32,961 bases of DNA from Bacteroidales bacterium UBA6408. Lineage in GTDB: Bacteria > Bacteroidota > Bacteroidia > Bacteroidales > UBA932. Below, piece after piece: positions 8,590 to 17,102 of the stretch (within the stretch, counting starts at the first letter, position 1; the number at the start of each line of letters is the position of its first letter). The position numbers and the translations under genes were made by a program. The stretch is taken from NCBI GenBank assembly GCA_002439805.1, contig DJPQ01000097.1, positions 1 through 32,961 on the forward strand, given 5' to 3'. Under the pieces are notes generated by a model. That model was not told the origin of the DNA. It saw nothing but the letters and a program-made list of their open reading frames with translations, and searched no databases.

Positions 8590-9774
8590 TTATCTGGCAC
8601 ATACGCCCGACCGGAGAAGTATCGGGCAGTGGTCGCTGACGCCTCCGGCATACCGCGGGCCGACGTATGTGCGCAGGGGCTTGAACCCGGTGTGCGCCCT
8701 GTCCTCAGTCATAAGGAACGGGACCAGCACGACGCTCATCTCTAATGTGCCCATGCCGCCATTCCCAAGGTCATCAGTCCCCTTATCTGCATTGCGGTCA
8801 TCATCCCCCTCTTCCGTCATTCCCTCATGCGAAACACACGGACCACAGCCGGAACGCGCCATATTCCCCACGAGAAAGTGGTCTATAAGCTCCCATCGCC
8901 CGTCGTACCTTATGCTTCCCTCTCCCCTTTCGGAAAGCGGCCCGGCGAGGCTCTCCAGCCTTCCTGCAAGCAGGCCGAACTGCGCACCGTCCGGAGTGTC
9001 ATTGAAGTCTCCCATCGCCACAATCGGAGCGTCAGAGACACGCGCTATAGAATCGCACACATCCCGCAGAGCCGTCATCGCCAGTTCCCTGCCCCGCATC
9101 GAAGCCTTTGCCCCGGAGAATTTCGACGGGTGGTGGTTCACCAGCAGGTGAATCCGAGATGGCTTCGCAGTAGCCCCCGCCATAGTTTCCTTGACGGTTC
9201 GGGGATTTTCTTCATTGATGTCCGCCCCTTCCCTGTCCGTGATAAACTCGGCATACACATACAGTATGTCCCGCGTCGGCATCACGGTTTCGTCATCCCG
9301 AAAAATATGAACAGACCGCGACGACAGAATCCTCACTCTGTCCCGGCGATAGAGCAGCGCGACGTCTATTCCACGGCGGTCAGGAGATTCATAGTGAACA
9401 TACCCATATCCAATTTTCTTCAGCACCGGAGAATTCACGAGACGGTTGAGCACGAAACCGTTCTCAACCTCCGCCACGCCAACAATCTCCGGAGGTTCCC
9501 CGTCAGCGCAGCAGTTCTCCCCAATCCAAAGCAGAGATTTTCCGACCATATTGCATTTTCTGGTGAACCGCGCCTTGGTCCACCTCCGGCTTCCCCTCGA
9601 CGAAAAGTCCGAATCCGAAGAAGACCCGCCGTCGTCGAAATAGTCGAAGAAATTCTCAAGGTTCCAGAACACGATGTCCCCCTGCGCCGCGGTCCTTCCT
9701 GCCGACACAAGTAGACCAACGCACACAGCAACAGCCACGAAAACATATTTCCGCAATGACATATATCCCGACAT
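8590..9774 (-). CDS. Secreted endonuclease/exonuclease/phosphatase-fold protein
   Basis: 394 residues with an N-terminal signal sequence (hydrophobic about 10-24, cleavage near residue 30), so it acts outside the cytoplasm. The EEP metallo-hydrolase motifs are present: Asn-Leu-Glu-Asn (38-41), the metal-ligand Glu in Ala-Glu-Val-Glu (101-104), His-His-Pro-Ser (214-217), Gly-Asp-Phe-Asn-Asp (255-259) and Ser-Asp-His near 380-382. Relatives hydrolyse phosphodiesters in nucleic acids, phosphoinositides or sphingolipids; the substrate here is not known. A charged, Gly/Asp-rich insert lies at about 315-345. Met5 is an alternative start. The gene is divergent from ychF. Confidence 0.88.
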   Translation of the reverse strand: MSGYMSLRKYVFVAVAVCVGLLVSAGRTAAQGDIVFWNLENFFDYFDDGGSSSDSDFSSRGSRRWTKARFTRKCNMVGKSLLWIGENCCADGEPPEIVGVAEVENGFVLNRLVNSPVLKKIGYGYVHYESPDRRGIDVALLYRRDRVRILSSRSVHIFRDDETVMPTRDILYVYAEFITDREGADINEENPRTVKETMAGATAKPSRIHLLVNHHPSKFSGAKASMRGRELAMTALRDVCDSIARVSDAPIVAMGDFNDTPDGAQFGLLAGRLESLAGPLSERGEGSIRYDGRWELIDHFLVGNMARSGCGPCVSHEGMTEEGDDDRNADKGTDDLGNGGMGTLEMSVVLVPFLMTEDRAHTGFKPLRTYVGPRYAGGVSDHCPILLRSGVCAR

Positions 9775-9794
9775 TTTATCGTTTCACAATATTA

Positions 9795-9830
9795 CCTCAC
9801 ATATTCCCTCACATATTCCCTCACATATTC
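9795..9830 (+). repeat. Three perfect 12-bp tandem repeats upstream of the EEP gene and ychF
   Basis: The unit CCTCACATATTC occurs three times without mismatch, followed by CCGG. It lies in the 154-bp divergent gap, 20 bp from the start of the EEP-fold gene and 65 bp before the ychF promoter element. Confidence 0.9.
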
Positions 9831-9895
9831 CCGGACATCAGCCAAATGTCGGAAGAATCGGCGAAATTGATTGAAAGAAAAAGAAAAACATTTGC

Positions 9896-9903
9896 TACTT
9901 TTG
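9896..9903 (+). promoter_or_regulatory. Candidate promoter -7 element for ychF
   Basis: TACTTTTG matches TAnnTTTG, with a TTG at 9871-9873 giving 22-bp spacing. The ATG follows 25 bp later. Confidence 0.55.
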
Positions 9904-9928
9904 CAGTCCGATATAAAAAAAGAAAAAA

Positions 9929-11029
9929 ATGTCACTTAAATGCGGTATAGTAGGTCTTCCGAACGTCGGAAAATCCACTCTTTTCAATTGCGTAAGCTCG
10001 GGAAAGGCACAGAGCGCCAACTTCCCTTTCTGCACCATAGAACCTAACATCGGCTCGACGATTGTCCCTGACAAGAGGCTTGACGTGCTGAACGGGCTGT
10101 GCCACCCCAAGAGCCTCGTGCCGGCGACGGTGGAAATCGTCGATATAGCGGGTCTCGTGAAGGGCGCCAGCAAGGGAGAGGGACTCGGCAACCAGTTCCT
10201 CGCGAACATACGCGAGACTGACGCCATCCTCCATGTTCTAAGGTGCTTCGACGACCCGAACATCGTTCACGTGGAAGGTTCCGTGGATCCGGTCCGCGAC
10301 AAGGAAGTGATTGACCTTGAGCTCCAGATTAAGGACCTTGAGACGGTGGAGAGCAGGCTCGTGAAGGTTTCAAAGCAGGCAAACACCGGGGACAAGAACG
10401 CGAAGAGGATGATGGACATTCTGCTCCGCTACAAGGAGGCGCTTGAAAGCGGAAGGAGCTGCCGCAGCGTGAAGCTGGACAACCAGGAGGACGCGGCGCT
10501 TGCAAAGGAGCTGTTCCTGCTCACGGACAAGCCCATACTCTATGTCTGCAACGTCGATGAGGCCTCGGCGAAGGACGGCAACAAGTATGTCGATGCCGTG
10601 CGCGAGGCGGTGAAGGACGAGGAAGCTGAAATTCTCGTGATTTCGGCGAAGATTGAGTCGGACATCGCAGAGCTTGAGACCTACGAGGAAAGGCAGATGT
10701 TCCTTGAGGAGCTCGGCCTTGAGGAATCCGGCGTGGTGCGGCTCATCCAGTCCGCCTACGCGCTGCTCAACCTCCAGACATTCTTCACCGCCGGAGCCGA
10801 CGAGGTTCGCGCCTGGACCATCCATAAGGGAGACAAGGCGCCTAAGGCCGCCGGAGTCATCCACACCGACTTTGAAAAGGGATTCATCCGCGCCGAGGTC
10901 ATCAAGTACGACGACTTCATCACGCTCAAGTCCGAGGCGGCCTGCCGCGCCGCCGGCAAGCTCGGCGTCGAGGGCAAGGACTACGTCGTGCAGGACGGCG
11001 ACATCATGCATTTCTTGTTCAATGTGTGA
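9929..11029 (+). CDS. ychF: Ribosome-binding GTPase/ATPase YchF (OLA1 family)
   Basis: 366 residues, the normal length. The P-loop Gly-Leu-Pro-Asn-Val-Gly-Lys-Ser-Thr is at 9-17 and the G3 motif Asp-Ile-Ala-Gly-Leu follows at about 72. The G4 position reads Cys-Asn-Val-Asp-Glu instead of Asn-Lys-x-Asp, the known feature that lets this family prefer ATP. The C-terminal TGS domain (about 280-366) contains Val-Gln-Asp-Gly-Asp. The protein associates with ribosomes and influences translation and stress responses. Start of a standalone unit under its own promoter. Confidence 0.97.
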   Translation: MSLKCGIVGLPNVGKSTLFNCVSSGKAQSANFPFCTIEPNIGSTIVPDKRLDVLNGLCHPKSLVPATVEIVDIAGLVKGASKGEGLGNQFLANIRETDAILHVLRCFDDPNIVHVEGSVDPVRDKEVIDLELQIKDLETVESRLVKVSKQANTGDKNAKRMMDILLRYKEALESGRSCRSVKLDNQEDAALAKELFLLTDKPILYVCNVDEASAKDGNKYVDAVREAVKDEEAEILVISAKIESDIAELETYEERQMFLEELGLEESGVVRLIQSAYALLNLQTFFTAGADEVRAWTIHKGDKAPKAAGVIHTDFEKGFIRAEVIKYDDFITLKSEAACRAAGKLGVEGKDYVVQDGDIMHFLFNV

Positions 11030-11091
11030 GGAAGCATATCGAAAAGGTTCCAATAACGCTACCATAGCATCATCCAATGCAGTGGCTTCGT

Positions 11092-11688
11092 TTACTTTAT
11101 TGGCATCGCCAATATTACGAAAGGTGATATCCCCGTCCACGAATCCAGAGGGTGTTCTCTTAGAGTCATATAAACTCTGTTCAGAAAAGCATCCGTAATA
11201 ATGGATGAATCCATCTCGTCCTTATTCGGAAATACAAGTGATGCGGCAACAAAAGAACCGGAATTATCGTATGCTACATTGAAAATGACAAAGTCTTGAC
11301 TGAACTCGGAACACAAGTCTCTCAAAACAATATTATCCTCATTTTCAATAAACTGATTCAGCATTTTCTTTTGTAATTCTTTATATTCTTTTCCGTCTTT
11401 TGTCATAGGAATGCTCCTCTGACATTCTGCAACACTGTAATTACGATTAGTATCCACTATTTGTATAGAATGCTTTTCTCTTATAAAAACAGCTTCATTT
11501 TCGCGAAGAAAAGGGTTTGCTCCGCAGTCTTGAAGTAATATACTATCTACCATAACTATATTTTCACCATCATGTCCGGCTAACATATTCCGCATATAAG
11601 CCTTATAGAAATTCTCTAAAAAAGTCGGAGAAGCATAAAGACTTAAACTGAGAAAAAGCAGAAAAAAAATGATGTAAATTCGTTTCAT
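11092..11688 (-). CDS. Secreted or periplasmic protein of unknown function
   Basis: 198 residues with a clear signal peptide (1-19, strongly hydrophobic, ending Tyr-Ala-Ser). I do not recognise the family with certainty. The mature N-terminus, Phe-Leu-Glu-Asn-Phe-Tyr-Lys-Ala-Tyr, is reminiscent of small NTF2-like/DUF3828-type periplasmic proteins of Bacteroidota, but this is a weak impression. The gene is markedly richer in A and T than its neighbours and uses many AAA, ATA and TTA codons, which could mean recent acquisition. It is convergent with ychF (62-bp gap) and cut off from the ppiD-like gene upstream by a terminator. Confidence 0.8.
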   Translation of the reverse strand: MKRIYIIFFLLFLSLSLYASPTFLENFYKAYMRNMLAGHDGENIVMVDSILLQDCGANPFLRENEAVFIREKHSIQIVDTNRNYSVAECQRSIPMTKDGKEYKELQKKMLNQFIENEDNIVLRDLCSEFSQDFVIFNVAYDNSGSFVAASLVFPNKDEMDSSIITDAFLNRVYMTLREHPLDSWTGISPFVILAMPIK

Positions 11689-11743
11689 ATCAATTTGTGC
11701 AAAAGCATATTACAAATATGAGCATTTATTTCAAACAAACAAG

Positions 11744-11781
11744 ACAAAAAAAACAAAGGTGACCAGACTTCTGATCACCTT
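11744..11781 (-). terminator. Rho-independent terminator after the PpiD-like gene
   Basis: On the minus strand an 11-bp stem, AAGGTGATCAG with CTGGTCACCTT (11756-11781, one G-U pair, loop AAGT), is followed by a U-rich tract (TTTGTTTTTTTTG). On the plus strand the same position is an A-C mismatch, so it favours minus-strand transcripts. Confidence 0.8.
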
Positions 11782-11834
11782 CTTATTTAAGTTACGCTAA
11801 ATTAGCCTTTAAAATTTGCAAGAGAGAGGGATTA

Positions 11835-13640
11835 CTAGTAGAATCTAGGCCTATTATCAACAACGACGTTTTCATTCATCACGCCGAGCAGCATCTGAGC
11901 CATGTACTGGTTCATCTGCGCGGTCTTGGAGTTGGCGTCGTCCTCGGTGTAGAACGCTCCGGTCTCCTTGGCCGTGACGTTGAACACATAGATTCCGTAG
12001 CTGCCCTTGACAGGCGCTGAAATCTTGCCCTGCTCGGCTGAAGTCACAGCACCGATGAAGGCCGGGTCGAGTCCCTGTGAGGTGAGCGACGAGAAGGTGA
12101 TTCCGTCCTTCGTGCTGACCGTCGTCCCGAGAGCCTCGGCAATCGCGGTCATGTTGTCAAGTCCGGCAATCTTCTCCGCAACCTCGGCAGCCTTGTGGTC
12201 GGCGAGCTTCTCGCGGTAGAGGATGTCCCTGATTACAGGGGAAACCTCCTTGAGGTCCTTGTAGCCGTCCTTATTGATGCCGGTGAGCACCGCAACGACG
12301 AAATAGTCCTTGTTGATGTCGAAAATCTCCGACACCTTGCCCTTCTTGGCCTCGAATGCCCAGCGGGTGATTTCCTTGGCATTGTCGATGGAGCCTATGC
12401 GGCTCGCGCCCTCAACGAGGTTCGCGGTGTGGGCATATACGGCATTGGTATCAACCGCTGCGCGGAAATTCTTGTAGCCGCCGTTTGCATCCGACGCGAA
12501 TTTCTTCGCCTTTGCATAGATGCTGTTGACGGTGGTCTTGCTTGCCACGGCCTCCTTTTCAAGGACAGCGACCTGCTTGGTCACGACGCCGTTTTCTCTC
12601 TTGGTGTCGAGGATGCGCACGACATAGAAAGTGTTGTCATGCGAAAGCACCTGCGAAACCTCCTGACCGTTGTTGTTGAAGACAAACTCGTCAACCTCGG
12701 GAGCGACGCTCTTGAGCTCACCCTCCTTGTAGTATTTCTCGTTGAACTGACAATAGTTCGAGAGAAGGAAGGACTTGACATTGGTAGTCTTGGCGAATTC
12801 ATCGACCAAAGACGCGATGTCCTCGTTAGCCGAAGCGATGTCCTCCGGAGAAGGAAGGATGTCATAGACAACATACTCGATGTCGCGGCTTGCCTTCCGG
12901 GTGAAGAGTGACTTGTAGGCGTCCATCTTCTTGTGAGCCTTGTACCAGTCCTTGATTTCAGAATCGCTGACAACCACGGTCGTGTCCTGCGCGAATCCGA
13001 AAGGAATCATCACGAACTCAGCGTTCACCGAGTTGTTGTTATCGGCAATCTCATTCTCGATTCCGAGCTCATTGACGATGTTGCTCTCGGAGAATAGGGA
13101 GAAGTACTTTGAGTAGTACTGCTGCGAGATGGCCGCGCTGCAGAGGTAGTCGAGAAGTTCCTTATATCTTCCGGTCTGATCCTCGCGGCAATAATTCACG
13201 AAATTGAGGAAAGCTTCCTTGTTGAAGCCGTCCTCGCCTGAGAACACCTGCGCTATCACAGGGGAGATGTTGTCGCCCGAGATTAGGTCAAGAGCCTCCT
13301 GATTCCCGACATAGATGCCGGCGCGCTGGGCGTTGGGAATGAAATAATACTTGTCGAAGAGTTCCTTCCATGCCTCGTCCCTGACATAGGACTGCGCCTG
13401 CTCGGAATTGGCCTGAAAGCCGAGGAGTTCGAGCACGCCCTTTGTCTTTTCCACGTCCTTCTGGAAATCGACATAGGAAACCGACTTGCCGTCAATCTCT
13501 CCCACGTCATACTTCGACGACATTGAAGAGGCTACGTTCTGAAGCGTGGTCGGGTCAATGATGAACGAGAGCAGCGCGATTGCGATGAGCACCGTTATCA
13601 CGACTCCGAACTTCACGCGGATTGTTTCAAGTACTGCCAT
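11835..13640 (-). CDS. PpiD/SurA-like membrane-anchored periplasmic peptidyl-prolyl isomerase
   Basis: 601 residues. One membrane helix near the N-terminus (about 11-28) anchors a periplasmic SurA_N-type chaperone region and parvulin-like (rotamase) segments in the second half; residues 320-400 include Phe-Tyr-Val-Val-Arg-Ile-Leu. By family, it helps newly exported envelope proteins fold. It is somewhat shorter than the roughly 700-residue relatives I recall from Bacteroides. It lies upstream-most to lptC in no obvious way: it is transcribed after lptC, with a 119-bp gap, so it may have its own promoter. A terminator follows it. Confidence 0.88.
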   Translation of the reverse strand: MAVLETIRVKFGVVITVLIAIALLSFIIDPTTLQNVASSMSSKYDVGEIDGKSVSYVDFQKDVEKTKGVLELLGFQANSEQAQSYVRDEAWKELFDKYYFIPNAQRAGIYVGNQEALDLISGDNISPVIAQVFSGEDGFNKEAFLNFVNYCREDQTGRYKELLDYLCSAAISQQYYSKYFSLFSESNIVNELGIENEIADNNNSVNAEFVMIPFGFAQDTTVVVSDSEIKDWYKAHKKMDAYKSLFTRKASRDIEYVVYDILPSPEDIASANEDIASLVDEFAKTTNVKSFLLSNYCQFNEKYYKEGELKSVAPEVDEFVFNNNGQEVSQVLSHDNTFYVVRILDTKRENGVVTKQVAVLEKEAVASKTTVNSIYAKAKKFASDANGGYKNFRAAVDTNAVYAHTANLVEGASRIGSIDNAKEITRWAFEAKKGKVSEIFDINKDYFVVAVLTGINKDGYKDLKEVSPVIRDILYREKLADHKAAEVAEKIAGLDNMTAIAEALGTTVSTKDGITFSSLTSQGLDPAFIGAVTSAEQGKISAPVKGSYGIYVFNVTAKETGAFYTEDDANSKTAQMNQYMAQMLLGVMNENVVVDNRPRFY

Positions 13641-13759
13641 AGTTTATAATCTTTTAATTATTTTGCGAATCAGCACCGGGCCGAAACCCAATGGGGTGCG
13701 AAGTTAATAATTTTCCCTCAATTACGCCACGATTTTTTCATAATTGACGCATTTCGCCG

Positions 13760-14404
13760 CTATTTTCTTTGAACACGGCGCTGAAGGGGGCCTATGAAAT
13801 TGACGGAATCCACATTCACCGCCGTACTGTCCTGAGCCACGATGCCGTAGCTGTTGAATGGACGGAATATGACCGAATTTCTTGCCCTCTGGTCCGACTC
13901 CATTCCGTAGCCCTGCATGAAACCGTCAGGAGAGTACATCTTCACATAGCAGTCGGTCCATATCTTTTCGTTCTTCTGATCCCAGTAGAGAGTGTCCGTC
14001 TCCATAACCTCCCTCTTGATGAGGTTCTTCACCACGACGTTTCCGAAGGCCTCCCACGACTCCCGCCCGTCGGAGTATTTCAGATGCCGAGCATTGTCGG
14101 CGACTATCGACGTTTCAAGCAGTCCCCCCTCGATGTAGCCATAGACGGCAAATCCTTCGGGGAAAAGCTGCGTGGAGAGCGTGTCCGTTTCATAGCGCTC
14201 CATAAGAGGAGCCTCCATCCTCATCTGAATCTGCCCGTTCTGAGTCTGGACAGAAACTATGCTGTCGGCCGTCTGAACAGGCATCACGGTAATATCGACC
14301 GCGTCCTCCTCCGCCAGCTTTCCCTTGCAGGAATAAACGACGAAAGCAACCGCCGAAGCGGTTGCCAGTCTTATCATTATGCTGAAGAAACCTCTCACGA
14401 ACAA
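13760..14404 (-). CDS. lptC: LptC-family LPS export lipoprotein
   Basis: 214 residues. A hydrophobic N-terminus ends in a lipobox-like Val-Val-Tyr-Ser-Cys (Cys26), followed by the single LptC beta-jellyroll domain (about 45-190) with the pattern of OstA-like strands and Ala-Phe-Gly-Asn-Val-Val-Val-Lys. In known systems LptC sits at the periplasmic face of the inner membrane and passes lipopolysaccharide from LptBFG to LptA. The start is 1 bp from the stop of the upstream TPR gene, so translation is probably coupled. Bacteroidota LptC proteins are often lipoproteins. Confidence 0.88.
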   Translation of the reverse strand: MFVRGFFSIMIRLATASAVAFVVYSCKGKLAEEDAVDITVMPVQTADSIVSVQTQNGQIQMRMEAPLMERYETDTLSTQLFPEGFAVYGYIEGGLLETSIVADNARHLKYSDGRESWEAFGNVVVKNLIKREVMETDTLYWDQKNEKIWTDCYVKMYSPDGFMQGYGMESDQRARNSVIFRPFNSYGIVAQDSTAVNVDSVNFIGPLQRRVQRK

Positions 14405-14405
14405 C

Positions 14406-15731
14406 CTAATTCTGCGTCCTCACCGTCGTCACGGCTCTCATTCCGCCGCAGTTTACGGTGTATGACTGACCGTCGAGAAGGTCGTACATGAACGCCTCGG
14501 CCTTCTGCGGATAGTACTTGCTGTACTGCGCAATCATGCTGTTGGCCTCGGCCGCGAGGTTCTCGTCGGCGTTCTTCGCCTTGTTCATATAGTCAACCGC
14601 AACCCAGTACGGAGCGCGGGACTCGATTTCGTTGCCACGGCAGACCTGCGAGCCCCAGATGGTCCCTATCAGCATATAGGCCTTGCCTGCGAATGAAGGG
14701 TCAAGTTCAGCGGATTTCTGTGCCGCAGAATAGGCCTTCGGAGAATGCCCGTTCTTGTAGCAGTAGGTTGCAAGCTCGTAGTAGTAGGAGGCGTCTGTCA
14801 TGTCGTCGGATTCGGGATATGCGATTGCCTCCTCCATATACTTGATAGCCTCGTTGACGTTGCCTCTTGAAGAGTAGAGCTTGAAGAGGTAGTAGGCCGA
14901 CTGATAGGAAGGTTCAAGCCTGTTCATTGTGTTCACCGCATTCAGGAAGAGATCCGTGTCGGCGCCCTCTTCTGTCTTGCTGAGCATATTCACGATGTTC
15001 TTGGCAAGCTGAAGGTCGTCGGGAGCGGCCTCGAAGCGCGGAGTGAAGAGGGCCACGAGACTCTCGCATGAAGCGACCTTGCTCTGGATGAAGATGTTTT
15101 CGATGTCCTCGGTCACCTTGGCCACGTCCTCCTTCTCCTTATCATTCTTGCACGGGGTGTTCTCAAGGTTCTCAACGGCCTTTTCATAAACATTGATTAC
15201 CTGCTCTTCGTCAAGCACGCCTGAATTGTAGAGATTGACGGCAGCGTTGAGGTCGAAGAGGTAGAGACTCGGCTTCGTCTTCACACCATTCTTCGCGATG
15301 ATATCCTCAAGACCTTCAAAAAGTCTCTTGCTGTCCCCTTTCACATAGTTCACGAGGTCAAGCCCCTTGTTGTTCATCGCGGTGACGGCATATTTCGGGA
15401 AATATTCCGCCCTCTGATTGTGCAGGGTGAGAAGGGTATCGATGAGTTCGTCCTTGTATATCGCATTCTTTGAGTTCTGCGAAATCAGACGGCGGATAAT
15501 CGCCGTTCCGTTGATGAGCATGTTCTGATTCGCGGAAGGAGGGCAGGCACTGTAGGCCTTGCGCCAGTTCGGAGTGGCGTCATTGTAGTTCTTCTGCTTG
15601 AAATATTCCTGATAGTAGGAAAGATACTTGATACAGTTCGCGCTGTCCGCGCCATACTTTCCCTGAGCGGACAGGGCCATCCAAGACCCGGCCGCCAGCA
15701 CTGAAAGAAACAGAGTGATAATCCTTTTCAT
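14406..15731 (-). CDS. Exported tetratricopeptide-repeat protein
   Basis: 441 residues with a signal peptide (1-22, ending Ala-Leu-Ser-Ala-Gln). TPR-type helical repeats are clearest between about 270 and 400 (Ala-Ile-Lys-Tyr-Met-Glu-Glu-Ala, Ala-Lys-Asn-Ala-Asp). Such proteins are scaffolds in the periplasm or at the outer membrane. The exact role is unknown. It lies between an outer-membrane beta-barrel gene and lptC in one minus-strand cluster, which suggests a part in envelope assembly. Confidence 0.88.
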   Translation of the reverse strand: MKRIITLFLSVLAAGSWMALSAQGKYGADSANCIKYLSYYQEYFKQKNYNDATPNWRKAYSACPPSANQNMLINGTAIIRRLISQNSKNAIYKDELIDTLLTLHNQRAEYFPKYAVTAMNNKGLDLVNYVKGDSKRLFEGLEDIIAKNGVKTKPSLYLFDLNAAVNLYNSGVLDEEQVINVYEKAVENLENTPCKNDKEKEDVAKVTEDIENIFIQSKVASCESLVALFTPRFEAAPDDLQLAKNIVNMLSKTEEGADTDLFLNAVNTMNRLEPSYQSAYYLFKLYSSRGNVNEAIKYMEEAIAYPESDDMTDASYYYELATYCYKNGHSPKAYSAAQKSAELDPSFAGKAYMLIGTIWGSQVCRGNEIESRAPYWVAVDYMNKAKNADENLAAEANSMIAQYSKYYPQKAEAFMYDLLDGQSYTVNCGGMRAVTTVRTQN

Positions 15732-15764
15732 ATCCGTAATTTTATATTTCTAAATCAAAATCCC

Positions 15765-17102
15765 CTAATTGTATCTCGGTTTCTGGAACCACACGTCGTG
15801 GATGTTGAAGCCTACTACAAATTTGAAATAAGTCTCGCTGACCATCATTCCCTTCGACGAGCCGCGCCTTCCGACATCCACTCCCAGAGATATTCCGTTG
15901 TACCATCTGAACACGGGCAGCGTCACTCCGAAGGTCACGCCGTAGGAATCCACGCGGTTGCCGTTCATCAGGAAGTAGTCCTGATCGTAATAGACTCCGC
16001 CCCTGTACGCCACGCGCTTCATGTAATAGCGGATGTCGTTTCTGTTCGGCACAATCTCGAATCCGGCACGGAACGACTGTGACACGGTAGAAGAGAAATT
16101 TGCCCTTCCTGTTGCGGCGAAGCCCTTCCTCGACTCGAAATTGGAACCTCGCCAGTCCGAACGGAGGTAGTTGAACTCAGCCGACCAGCGGTCTCCTCCC
16201 CTGAACGAGATTCCCACGCCAAGTTCGTCGGCGATGCGCGGAGCGTTCGAAGCCCCCGCAAGGGTGTCGGTGTAGGTCATAGACTTTATTGTATCGACCA
16301 CACTCGACTGACTTGCGTATGCGAAATGGTTCTCATAGCCCCTGAGCTTCGTTCCCAGCCTGTATGTCGCGCCGAGTGTCATGGAAACCGACGGAGTGAG
16401 CTTCTGGTCATACTGCACTCCGAACTTGCCTGTGAATCCGTGAAGATTCAGCCGCGTCCCGTAGTTTATCGACCTGTAGGTGGAGTTTTCAAAAGTCTCG
16501 TTGGAATTCCTGTCCAGCTTGCCGAAATAGTAGATGAACTCGGCGCCGACTGAAAAGCGCTTCCAGAAAGTGGCTCCGGCGGAGGCATAGAGCTGATAGA
16601 GACTGCCGTCGCCATAGGAATCGTAGGTAATGTTCCCGGCATGGGCGAGCTTGTCCTCGTCAGTCTCCTTGGAGGAGAAGCTGTAGCCGACGTCGCTGAA
16701 CGGGGAAAGCCCGACAAGGAAGGCGGACGACCTCCAGATAGGAAAAGAAAGGACTATATCATTGATATTAAATGTATTCTCAACTCCCCTCTTGCCCGAC
16801 TGGGCGTAAATCTTGTTGTCCTCATAGAGTCCGAAATCGGCCATGAAGGCAAGCGTGTCCCTGACAGCCACTGCCGCCGGATTGGCGACATTTATGATAC
16901 GCCTGTTGCGCGTCGCCACGCCTACTCCTCCCATGCTCCTTGACTGCGCGGTACCGCCGCGCGAAATCTCGCCTATCCCATATATCGAATAGGGAGAAAA
17001 CGAGCCGTAGGTCCCCGTAGTCGATGTCTGGGCAGACGCACAGACAGCCGGGAGCAACAGCGCCGCAGCAACAAAAAATATCCTTATCTTATCTTTCACC
17101 AT
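15765..17102 (-). CDS. Outer-membrane beta-barrel protein (porin/FadL-like)
   Basis: 445 residues with a signal peptide (about 1-25, Ala-Ser-Ala-Gln). The rest consists of alternating hydrophobic beta strands with aromatic girdle residues, and Gly/Tyr/Ser-rich segments such as Ser-Pro-Tyr-Ser-Ile-Tyr-Gly-Ile-Gly near the mature N-terminus, as in FadL-like barrels of Bacteroidota. The start at 17102 gives a proper signal peptide; an in-frame ATG at 17114 adds only four residues. Either start overlaps the end of coaX (14 or 26 bp), so translation is probably coupled. The substrate or role is unknown. Confidence 0.85.
   Translation of the reverse strand: MVKDKIRIFFVAAALLLPAVCASAQTSTTGTYGSFSPYSIYGIGEISRGGTAQSRSMGGVGVATRNRRIINVANPAAVAVRDTLAFMADFGLYEDNKIYAQSGKRGVENTFNINDIVLSFPIWRSSAFLVGLSPFSDVGYSFSSKETDEDKLAHAGNITYDSYGDGSLYQLYASAGATFWKRFSVGAEFIYYFGKLDRNSNETFENSTYRSINYGTRLNLHGFTGKFGVQYDQKLTPSVSMTLGATYRLGTKLRGYENHFAYASQSSVVDTIKSMTYTDTLAGASNAPRIADELGVGISFRGGDRWSAEFNYLRSDWRGSNFESRKGFAATGRANFSSTVSQSFRAGFEIVPNRNDIRYYMKRVAYRGGVYYDQDYFLMNGNRVDSYGVTFGVTLPVFRWYNGISLGVDVGRRGSSKGMMVSETYFKFVVGFNIHDVWFQKPRYN

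Noticed and set aside
10262..10277. A CACGTG core inside ychF as a third parS-like site
   Set aside because: The flanks match poorly (GTTCACGTGGAAGG context), and the site lacks the symmetric GTTCC/GGAAC halves.
11037..11050. A 14-mer shared with 7124-7137 (TATCGAAAAGGTTC)
   Set aside because: Exact 14-mers are expected several times by chance in 33 kb on both strands. The nearby CAATAAC match is suggestive but too weak to call a repeat.
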